Source: Halobacterium sp. KA-4
GTDB taxonomy: Archaea; Halobacteriota; Halobacteria; Halobacteriales; Halobacteriaceae
Direction: 5' to 3'
Assembly (NCBI RefSeq): GCF_021028995.1
Contig: NZ_JAJJZG010000010.1
Coordinates: 1-64,000 of the forward strand
Length of the DNA stretch: 64,000 nucleotides
Positions 44,294-51,491 of this stretch are shown here, piece by piece. The position numbers and the translations under genes were made by a program. Under the pieces are notes generated by a model that worked only from the letters and a program-made list of their open reading frames with translations, made no database searches and was not told where the DNA came from. Numbering within the stretch: position 1 is the first letter of the stretch; each line of letters begins with the position of its first letter.

Positions 44294-45979
44294 ATGACGG
44301 TGGATATCGTGATGGTCTTGCAGGGACTCCGTTTGCTCGCAGCCGGGCTGTTGGTGGCTGCCTGCGGCTACGCAATCCAGCATCGAAACGAGCACGTGGC
44401 AGCCGCATTCATCTGGACGGTTGTCTCACTGACCGCCTGGGGGTGGCTTACGATGCTACCCAATTTCTTCGGCCCATCGTTTGTGACAGGTTTTAGTCAG
44501 ACCGTCGTTTCGCTGGGAGCGGCTGCTGCCGGAGGATGTGCGGTGGTGTTCTGGTTCGTGTATATTCGTCGCTACACCGGCCACCGCCAGTACGCTACGA
44601 CCCGACGCGTGCTGGTGATGCTCTCGCCGGTGGGTGTTGACCTCGCGATCCGCGTGTTGATGGTAACACCTCTGACCAGCCAGGTGGCGCCCGTCAGCGG
44701 TGTGCTAGCCGTCGTGTATACGACGCTGTATCTGTATCTCGCTGCCCTGTTCGTGCTGGGTATCTATCTCCTGTTCCGGCTCGCCCAACGATACAGACAG
44801 GTCCCGACCATGCAGGTTGCCGTGCTCGGGGTGGTGATCGCCGCGCCAGTTCTTGCGGTGCTCGTTAGTACGCTTACCCGGCCCGTCGAGGACGGTACAA
44901 CCGTCAGCATGCTTCCCGTAGATATATCCAGTCTCGGCTTTCTCCTCAGTGCGCTCGCGTTCGTGTACGCGATTCGAACGTATTCGCTGTTCACCACCTT
45001 TCCCGAGGCCGAGTACGTCGCCCGCGACGAAGTCCTCGAAGATCTCACTGAAGCCCTGTTCATCCTCGACCCAAGCAACCAGATTGTCGATATGAATGCG
45101 GCGGCGACGGACCTCTGCCAACAACCGGCTAAGGACACGATCGGGCAGCCGATTGACGCCGTGTTCAACGACCTCTCACACATTCCCACGGATGGCGTGC
45201 AACGCACGACGCTCCAGACACCCACCGGCCCCCGACAGTTCGAAATTAGTGCTTCAGCCCTCCAAGATGGTGATAACGCCCAGCTCGGAACAACCCTACT
45301 GGCTCGGGATATCACTGCGAAAACAACGCGTGAACAACAGCTTGCGGTGCTCACACGCGTCCTCCGGCACAACCTTCGGAACGACATCGATACCGCACTA
45401 GCGCACACGAATGAAATCACGGACCCCGATGTGCGGACGACAATCCGCTCGAAGCTGCACTCGCTCGCGGAGCTCGGCACCAAAGCCCGGGATATTGATG
45501 AGGTAGTTTCGAAGGCACACGAGCCACGGGAAGACGTTGATATCGTCAGCATCGTCCAGTCGGTCACGGAGCAGTTAGCGAGCGAATATGACTGTGAGAT
45601 CGAGGTGCGGGCGCCCGAGGAACTACGGATTGTCTCCCATCGGTGGCTGCTCTCGCGACTCCTCACGGAGTTAATCCAGAACGGAATCACGCACACCGAA
45701 CAGCCAACCCCACGCATCAACGTGGACGTCGAATGCGCCAACCGACACGACGGCCCGGTCACGATCAAAATCGCCGATAATGGGCCGGGCATCCCAGCGC
45801 ACGAACAGACCGCGATGCATGACGAAACGGAGACGCCACTTGAACACGGCAGCGGCGTCGGGCTCTGGCTCGCCAACTGGATTACTGAATCACTCGGTGG
45901 CAAACTGGCGTTCGACCAACGGGAGCCCACCGGCACGACCGTGACAGTCACACTGTGGCCGAACTCAACATCCAGTTGA
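44294..45979 (+). CDS. 7TM histidine kinase with PAS domain
   Basis: This encodes 561 residues from the ATG at 44294. Seven helices fill about 1-235; a PAS domain (about 255-350) contains ALFILDPSNQIVDMNAAA. The H-box is VLRHNLRNDIDTALAH, the N-box ELIQNGITHTE, G1 DNGPGI and G2 SGVGLWLANWI. It is a paralogue of the kinase at 40504-42150 in the opposite orientation. A small ORF ends two bases before its start, so the two may be co-translated. Confidence 0.9.
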   Translation: MTVDIVMVLQGLRLLAAGLLVAACGYAIQHRNEHVAAAFIWTVVSLTAWGWLTMLPNFFGPSFVTGFSQTVVSLGAAAAGGCAVVFWFVYIRRYTGHRQYATTRRVLVMLSPVGVDLAIRVLMVTPLTSQVAPVSGVLAVVYTTLYLYLAALFVLGIYLLFRLAQRYRQVPTMQVAVLGVVIAAPVLAVLVSTLTRPVEDGTTVSMLPVDISSLGFLLSALAFVYAIRTYSLFTTFPEAEYVARDEVLEDLTEALFILDPSNQIVDMNAAATDLCQQPAKDTIGQPIDAVFNDLSHIPTDGVQRTTLQTPTGPRQFEISASALQDGDNAQLGTTLLARDITAKTTREQQLAVLTRVLRHNLRNDIDTALAHTNEITDPDVRTTIRSKLHSLAELGTKARDIDEVVSKAHEPREDVDIVSIVQSVTEQLASEYDCEIEVRAPEELRIVSHRWLLSRLLTELIQNGITHTEQPTPRINVDVECANRHDGPVTIKIADNGPGIPAHEQTAMHDETETPLEHGSGVGLWLANWITESLGGKLAFDQREPTGTTVTVTLWPNSTSS

Positions 45980-46137
45980 CCCGCCTAGGGCGAACGCCAT
46001 CGGCGGAGGACGACCGCTGTGCGCTTCGCGTTGACCAGGGTGGCGTTTCGCCGACTTGTATCGCTCGCCGTGGCTGGATTTCTCTCTGAGCAATCGACCA
46101 CCATGTTTTCAATATTTGACGAGCGAGCCTCTCAGTT

Positions 46138-46605
46138 ATGGAACTGAATGGGCCGACTGGATGGGGGCGAATTGCCCTTGCCTTAATTTTTGGTGTCGCC
46201 GCTATCGCGTACGGCGGCTACAGCTACATGGAGCAGACGTCCGCGTTGGATTCTACGGCAACGGTTGAGGCCACAGTCACGGACATTTCGGTGGAGACGA
46301 ATAGCGGCAAGGGTAATACGTACACTCTGCACGCGACGTACACCTACACGTACGCGGGCGACCAGTACACGAGCTCGAACGTGTATCCGGGTGAACTGCC
46401 ACGCGAATTCAATAGCCGAGAAGACGCACGAGCACAATTAGCCGGCGTCGAATCCGGTGATATGGTGTCTGCGTACGTGCCAGCTGACGAGCCTGGAGAC
46501 GCGTATCTCAAGCACGAACGTAGTAACAAACCATTTCTCGTAATTGGCTTTGGGTTGCTGCTCGTTGTCGGTGCAGTGCACTCGACGCTCAAAGGACGGT
46601 TCTGA
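46138..46605 (+). CDS. DUF3592 domain membrane protein
   Basis: This 155-residue protein has helices at each end (about 12-29 and 132-148) and a central beta-rich extracellular region in the DUF3592 pattern (TATVEATVTDISV, TYTYTYAGDQY). An AT-rich AATATTTG at 46111-46118 is about 25 bases before the ATG at 46138, consistent with a leaderless promoter. Function is unknown. Confidence 0.8.
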   Translation: MELNGPTGWGRIALALIFGVAAIAYGGYSYMEQTSALDSTATVEATVTDISVETNSGKGNTYTLHATYTYTYAGDQYTSSNVYPGELPREFNSREDARAQLAGVESGDMVSAYVPADEPGDAYLKHERSNKPFLVIGFGLLLVVGAVHSTLKGRF

Positions 46606-46654
46606 ACCCTCCAAATTCTGGTTCGAAGCGGCCGGCTACATTATACGCTGAACA

Positions 46655-47156
46655 GGCGCAATCCCACGGCGTTCAGGCCGTGGATACGCGCCGTCACTCG
46701 GTGATACGTTCCACCGCCAATTGCATAGCTGAGTTTCCAATCCATACGTTGAAGTGCCAAAAACTGCTAGACAGCAGTAAGGTCAGGTCGGAACGGAGCG
46801 GATTCCGAATCGTCCTTCGGAGGCGGTCTATCCGCCACTCAATGAGACAGTATCCGAAACGCCGACGCGGTGAACACGAATCCTCGAAGGGTTCGCCGTG
46901 TGCCCGTCGGCCTGAGCAAGCCCGACGATACCTCCGAGTCCGTTGAACTGTCAGCGACTCCCGGCTGGCAAAAACAACAGCTGGGAGTCACTGACACGGA
47001 GGAGAGGAGTACCAGCCGCTTGGCACGGCTAAACAGCCACCGACCACGACGACTGGGGTAGATGTGAACTCCCGTAAAGTGGCGGCGTCCGTGGTTGCAA
47101 ACCTGAAACTCTCACCGCTCGGGATTCCTCCGCCTTCAGGCGGAGGAGGATGTCAA
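46655..47156 (+). mobile_element. Decayed IS200/IS605-like element or MITE
   Basis: A hairpin at 46664-46683 (CCACGGC, GTTCAG loop, GCCGTGG) and a perfect 8-bp hairpin at 47127-47146 (CCTCCGCC, TTCA, GGCGGAGG) followed by AGGATGTCAA bracket about 490 bases with no intact gene. TTCA-loop hairpins and a GGAGG-TGTCAA end are typical of haloarchaeal IS200/IS605 ends. Frame 46870-47061 could be remnant TnpB C-terminus. The exact ends and the family are inferred. Confidence 0.5.
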
Positions 47157-47252
47157 AGGCTGCTGGGGGATTGTTGGCCCGCCTCGACCCTAGTATCTGT
47201 GGTAGAAACCCGTCCGAATGGTTTTTATCGAGTTCGCTGTGATTTCGATAGC

Positions 47253-47426
47253 ATGAGCTCTCCATTTGAGACACCGCTCGTTCGGTATGGGATGGGACTG
47301 AGTAGTGCAGCGATTCTCGCCGCGGTTGCGTTCTTCTTTCTTGAGGGTACAATGCAGCTTATCGTATTCGCGTTTGCTGCGTTCGAAGCAGTCTTCCTTC
47401 CGTATTTCCTAAAATTGAGTACGTAA
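47253..47426 (+). CDS. Small two-helix membrane protein
   Basis: This 57-residue protein starts at the ATG at 47253, about 27 bases after TTTTTATC (47222-47229), which fits a leaderless promoter. It has two helices (about 16-30 and 33-52) joined by a short Glu-Gly turn. It is too short for any known family assignment. It follows the decayed IS element, so its promoter may lie next to that element's end. Confidence 0.6.
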   Translation: MSSPFETPLVRYGMGLSSAAILAAVAFFFLEGTMQLIVFAFAAFEAVFLPYFLKLST

Positions 47427-47461
47427 CGCGTCGTTCGAATACTCCACTCTGTGTGGATGTC

Positions 47462-47857
47462 TCACTTTGAGTTTGTGTATAGGTAGAGCGAGCAGATGAT
47501 GAGGAGGACTTCTGCGGTTTTCGCGGCGACGGCGTTCCAGTTGAGTGAGCCACGCATGTAGAATGCGGATAGGAAGCCTTCGAAGCCGCCGTATACGAAG
47601 AATGCGGTGAACGTAATGAGGGCGTATGCGGCGGCGACGAGGTAGAGTTCGCGCCGCCAGTAGTTCGTTAGATAGAGTGTGATTCCACCTAGGAATCCGA
47701 GTCCGTTGAGGAAGAATAGCGTGCCGAGAGTCTGGCTGAAGTTGATGAATTGTGGTGCCAGTAATAGGTGGATGATGCCGGTGATGACTGCGAGGTCGTT
47801 TGCGATGTATCCGACTATACTGTCAGGGAGGCGTACACTCGACTCATTTCGTGTCAT
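47462..47857 (-). CDS. Four-helix membrane protein, haloarchaeal family
   Basis: This 131-residue protein has four helices (about 22-37, 43-63, 70-90 and 108-125). A TATA-like GCTTTATACC on the minus strand at about 47877-47886 lies 20-29 bases upstream of the ATG at 47857, consistent with a leaderless message. The function is unknown. It converges with the small membrane gene at 47253. Confidence 0.75.
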   Translation of the reverse strand: MTRNESSVRLPDSIVGYIANDLAVITGIIHLLLAPQFINFSQTLGTLFFLNGLGFLGGITLYLTNYWRRELYLVAAAYALITFTAFFVYGGFEGFLSAFYMRGSLNWNAVAAKTAEVLLIICSLYLYTNSK

Positions 47858-47943
47858 TCATAGACTGCAAATATGGTATAAAGCAAAAATCTTTGCCCGA
47901 ATCCCACCAGACGAGATACCCAACTTGACTTCTTCGACGCCGC

Positions 47944-48840
47944 CTACTTGTCTCCGGATGGAGCGGCGGTCACCTCAGAAGGAAACTCAGCATACGCGAT
48001 ATATGGCGTTCCTTGATACGCGACCAGCCACGTGCCGTAGGAATTACTTGTCTCTAGGCCTTGATGGGCACGGAATCGAGCAATCACTGACCGGAACGCA
48101 TCCGTCGCCTCACTGAAGTAGCCGCTGTCGATTGCCTCTTCGATGACATCCTGTTCAGCCGTCGAAAGCCCAGTGAGCGCGAACTGGTAGGTTGACCGTA
48201 GTTGTTCCGCGAACGCTGCAGAGCTCGTCGCAATCTGTGTGACTGCATACCGATATTCAGTTTCAGTCACCGTCTCAGCACGTACCTGGACGCGGTACAC
48301 CGAGTCGCCATCGCGAATGAACTCGTACTGCTGTCGTGGAACCAGCACCGAGGCGTCGGCTGTGCCATCCGGATACAGATGCCGTGTCCCGATGTCGAAC
48401 CCATCGCCATCCTGTGGCTCACCCGCGGGTGGGATAACGCCAGCCAGCGCAGTTTGATCAACAGCCGGCAGGTCGACGTATCCGATTGTCGCGTTCGCGT
48501 CCGACGTCGCGGGGTCGTAATCCACCTGAATGGTGTAGCCCGTTCGCTCCCGGCTGGCACCTGCGGTCATTGAGACTTCGTAGTAGTGATCGTCCAATCG
48601 AATGGGCTCATCGAGGCGAATCGGTGGGGCGGTTCCAGCGACGGTTGCAGATCCGTTTGCGACGGCGTCCGTGATCGTCTCATACCCTTGGGAAGTGGGC
48701 GAGAGTGTTCGAGACATCTCATCGCTCAGCGCTTGCGGTGTCGCTTCCCGCATATCGAGCACGTTCGCGGGATGCGCACAGCCGGCAAGTGGAACGGTAA
48801 GGAGGGCTGTTGTCCCGGCGAGGAATGTTCGGCGGTGCAC
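47944..48840 (-). CDS. Tat-type lipoprotein
   Basis: This encodes 298 residues from a GTG at 48840, which starts exactly at the Tat signal (HRRTFLAGTTALL) and lipobox (VPLAGC, Cys at about 20). The mature protein is acidic and soluble, probably beta-rich. No domain is recognised. The open frame continues upstream to 48900, but the signal peptide decides for 48840. It would lie on the outer surface. Confidence 0.78.
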   Translation of the reverse strand: MHRRTFLAGTTALLTVPLAGCAHPANVLDMREATPQALSDEMSRTLSPTSQGYETITDAVANGSATVAGTAPPIRLDEPIRLDDHYYEVSMTAGASRERTGYTIQVDYDPATSDANATIGYVDLPAVDQTALAGVIPPAGEPQDGDGFDIGTRHLYPDGTADASVLVPRQQYEFIRDGDSVYRVQVRAETVTETEYRYAVTQIATSSAAFAEQLRSTYQFALTGLSTAEQDVIEEAIDSGYFSEATDAFRSVIARFRAHQGLETSNSYGTWLVAYQGTPYIAYAEFPSEVTAAPSGDK

Positions 48841-48951
48841 AGTAATGGCTGTCTCGTTGTCCAAGAAAACGCTTGCGAGGAGTTGCGTGCTCAGCAACAC
48901 TGGCCGCTCCCGGGGCTTCGAAACCGAGAGTATGGAAGTTGGAAGGCTAAA

Positions 48952-48981
48952 ACCTCGCCCTCTATGACGGGGAGGGTGTCA
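48952..48981 (+). repeat. Solo IS200/IS605-like end
   Basis: CCTCGCCCTC...GGGGAGGGTGTCAA at 48952-48981 aligns with the right end of the element at 46655-47156 (CCTCCGCCTTCAGGCGGAGG then AGGATGTCAA). There is no matching element to the left, so it looks like an isolated remnant. The stem is imperfect. Confidence 0.4.
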
Positions 48982-49013
48982 ATGAAGCGTGAATGCTGCG
49001 TTTGAGGCCGTCA

Positions 49014-49290
49014 GCTACCCACGAGTAAACTGGTGGGCTTGTCGGTGGACTCCCGAGTTTCGCGCTCCACAGTCGAAAGCCCCACGCCCCCTGCTTTCTA
49101 ACAGGAGGCTTTCTCAGGTGGCTTCCCGGCTGGGAGTCGGAGCGACTCGTTCAGCGTCCCCGACTTCGGGGGCTGGCTGACAGACAGCCCGTCCCACCGA
49201 TCACGTCTGGACCGCTGGGACATGCTTCTAATTGGGGCTCGAAGTCACATCAAACTTACGCGCTTGCTCCCACGACTGAAGTCGTGGGCT
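49014..49290 (-). mobile_element. Decayed IS200/IS605-like MITE overlapping a membrane gene
   Basis: An imperfect hairpin at 49018-49037 (CCCAC and GTGGG arms) and a perfect 8-bp hairpin at 49269-49288 (CCCACGAC, TGAA, GTCGTGGG) bracket about 250 bases. In minus orientation the loops read TTCA and the internal sequence reads like the C-terminal tail of a TnpB-type gene (ESLRLPAGKPPEKASC). The perfect hairpin lies inside the coding end of the gene at 49256-50146. Family assignment is inferred. Confidence 0.5.
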
Positions 49291-50146
49291 TCCGCGCTGG
49301 TATCGCTGTGACGATGGGGACGCTGATGGTGGCGAGAACGATGACACCGACGAGTGCTGCGACGGCGACGGCGATGAGTGCGATTGGCGTGAGTGCGGCG
49401 CCAAAGACTGCGAGCCCGAGGGGGACTGCAACGATCGCACTGGCGAGGCTGAAGATGATGCCGGCGCCGACTAGCAGGACGATTTTCACGAGGACGTACA
49501 CGGCGAACTCCCGCCATTCAGCGCGTAGTGTTGGCCAGAAGCGCCGCCAGTTAGCGAGGACGCCGCCGCCGTGTTCGGCCATCAGCGGCACGACGAACGC
49601 GGTGGTGAATTCCGCAACCAGCGCTGTAGTCGCGCTAACGACGGCTAACAGCGGGATTGTCACAACGAGTGCGAGCAGCGAGATGACGACGTCCGTTGAC
49701 GCCGCAAAGATGATGGGGGCAACGACGGCGGCGACTGCGAGCAGGACGGCGATGGTGATGGCGAGTCGGAAGCCGAACAGTCGCAGCCCTGCGCCGAGTC
49801 GGGTGCGGAATGGGCCACGGAGGCGAACCGTCCGGGAACGAAGAACGTCGACGAGGACGAACTCCATGACGGAGCCGATGATTGCGAACAGGAGTGTGAC
49901 GACGAGGGCGATGGTGAGCAGTGAGAGGGCGGCCGCGATGAATTGTGGGTCGGTGAGCAGGCGGCCGTATTCGGCGACTATCTGCGGTGGGACGTCCACG
50001 GAGACGGTAGGTGTCTGGGGTGGGGAGAGGCCCGCGAACATCGCGATGATGGCGAGCCGGACCCACGTCCAGGCGTCAACTGGCAGCAGCAACGACTGGG
50101 TTTCGGCGAGGGCGTCGTCGAGCGAATCGACCGCGTACCACGACAT
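49256..50146 (-). CDS. Polytopic membrane protein with C-terminus replaced by IS end
   Basis: This encodes 296 residues from the ATG at 50146. An N-terminal soluble stretch (about 30 residues) is followed by about six helices, grouped around 78-100, 130-155, 160-190 and 230-280. The last 14 residues (PARKPTTSVVGASA) are read through the IS-like hairpin at 49269-49288, so the original C-terminus has been lost or changed. Function is unknown. It resembles other haloarchaeal membrane proteins of this size. Confidence 0.75.
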   Translation of the reverse strand: MSWYAVDSLDDALAETQSLLLPVDAWTWVRLAIIAMFAGLSPPQTPTVSVDVPPQIVAEYGRLLTDPQFIAAALSLLTIALVVTLLFAIIGSVMEFVLVDVLRSRTVRLRGPFRTRLGAGLRLFGFRLAITIAVLLAVAAVVAPIIFAASTDVVISLLALVVTIPLLAVVSATTALVAEFTTAFVVPLMAEHGGGVLANWRRFWPTLRAEWREFAVYVLVKIVLLVGAGIIFSLASAIVAVPLGLAVFGAALTPIALIAVAVAALVGVIVLATISVPIVTAIPARKPTTSVVGASA

Positions 50147-50256
50147 ACGCGGCTGTATGCTGCGGCACGCGAAAAAGATGGGTGGCCGTTCGATAGGTTG
50201 TCGCGTCACGGGGGGCCGCGATAGGTTTTTGGAGTGTGCACGGCTACGCTCGGAGT

Positions 50257-50877
50257 ATGGCCCCAGCCGGCGACGCGGATTCCGACGAATCCGTTCTCTC
50301 TGCGGATGAACTCGATATTGAGGCCCGCGAAGAGGTCGCCTCAATCGGGGACGACCGATACGTCATCGGTCCTGACGGCCCGCCAAGCACATCAGAACCC
50401 ACGGAGGACAACGATGACGACGACGAGCGTACGGACGCCCGTGAGGAACGCAACCCAGACGAATCATCTGACGACTCAGAAGCGAATGCGACGCGATCGT
50501 CTGGGTCGCGGCGCGTGACAGGCCGAGATGTGAAGCGGTGGCTCGGCAACGAACTTAGCGAGCACAACAGCGAGTATGCGTATCGGATCGCTGCAAAATC
50601 CGGGGGGTCAATCAATCACCAGCAGCTTGCAACCGATGATATTGGCGCGGCCTTCGATGGCCTCCTTGTCTGGTACGCCCAACAGATTTCCTCAGGCACA
50701 CCCGTTGATGAGGCGCTTGGCATCCTTCTCTCGGAATCCAGCGTGCAGGCACGGTATCCGACATCCCGGCTGATCGCGTACCTTGAGGAAAACGATCTTG
50801 GCCCCGATGATTCGATTCGGGATCTTGTTGACACCGTCTCCGAGGATGACGGCCTTGTCTTCCCGCGGCGCCGCTAG
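50257..50877 (+). CDS. Acidic protein of unknown function, upstream of cheY
   Basis: This encodes 206 residues from the ATG at 50257. The first 90 residues are very acidic and probably disordered; the rest (about 92-200) is helical and contains TGRDVKRWLGNEL and GTPVDEALGILL. It is unlike anything I can name. It lies 70 bases upstream of cheY on the same strand, at the edge of the motility cluster, so a link to taxis is possible but only by position. Confidence 0.65.
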   Translation: MAPAGDADSDESVLSADELDIEAREEVASIGDDRYVIGPDGPPSTSEPTEDNDDDDERTDAREERNPDESSDDSEANATRSSGSRRVTGRDVKRWLGNELSEHNSEYAYRIAAKSGGSINHQQLATDDIGAAFDGLLVWYAQQISSGTPVDEALGILLSESSVQARYPTSRLIAYLEENDLGPDDSIRDLVDTVSEDDGLVFPRRR

Positions 50878-50915
50878 CAATCCCAATTTCCACGAGTGAT
50901 AGCTGGGGAGGAGAA

Positions 50916-50923
50916 TTTATTAG
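50916..50923 (+). promoter_or_regulatory. TATA box of cheY
   Basis: TTTATTAG is 25-32 bases before the ATG at 50948. The distance supports a nearly leaderless cheY message and the choice of this ATG over the in-frame GTG at 50939. It lies 39 bases after the stop of the preceding gene. Confidence 0.6.
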
Positions 50924-50947
50924 ACGGACTCGGTTAGAGTGGGGTGT

Positions 50948-51328
50948 ATGGCGAAGCAGGTTCTGTTGGTGGATGATTCCGAATTTATGCGGAACTTGCT
51001 TCGTGAGATCCTCGAACGAGAATTCGAGATTGTTGGCGGGGCTGAAAACGGGGTTGAAGCCGTGGAGATGTACAAAGAGTACGACCCTGATGTAGTGATC
51101 ATGGATATCCTGTTGCCGATTCGGAACGGGATTGAGGCAACAGCGGACATCAAATCCTACGACCCCAATGCACACATCATCATGTGTACGAGCGTCAGCC
51201 AAGAGGACAAAATGAAGCAGGCTGTGAAAGCGGGTGCAGACGGCTACATCACCAAGCCATTCCAGAAACCCAGCGTCATGGACGCCATCTCCGACGTCCT
51301 CGCCGTCAACAATGCCTCAAACAACTAA
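50948..51328 (+). CDS. cheY: Chemotaxis response regulator CheY
   Basis: This 126-residue single-domain receiver has the acidic pocket (D9-D10), phosphorylation site D53 in VVIMDILLP, the Thr/Ser switch in CTSVSQ and the lysine in ITKPFQKP. CheY carries the taxis signal from CheA to the archaellar motor, via CheF. cheA follows after 163 bases. In Halobacterium salinarum cheB usually lies between the two; here it does not. Confidence 0.96.
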   Translation: MAKQVLLVDDSEFMRNLLREILEREFEIVGGAENGVEAVEMYKEYDPDVVIMDILLPIRNGIEATADIKSYDPNAHIIMCTSVSQEDKMKQAVKAGADGYITKPFQKPSVMDAISDVLAVNNASNN

Positions 51329-51491
51329 CCACTCACAACCTCTGGCGAGTATCCACAGCCAGCGAGATCACTCCATAGTTCGTGGACGTGGAGAACACGG
51401 CGGTACTGGTGTGGATACTAGCATAGACGGGAGACCGGCCAGCATGGGTGCTGGAATACCTCGTCTGAATGGGTCGTGGTGGGGTGTTTGA

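Noticed and set aside
51234-51491. A frame across the cheY-cheA spacer as a cheB remnant
   Set aside because: The peptide (ending in NGSWWGV) shows no CheB motif, and most of it overlaps cheY in another frame.
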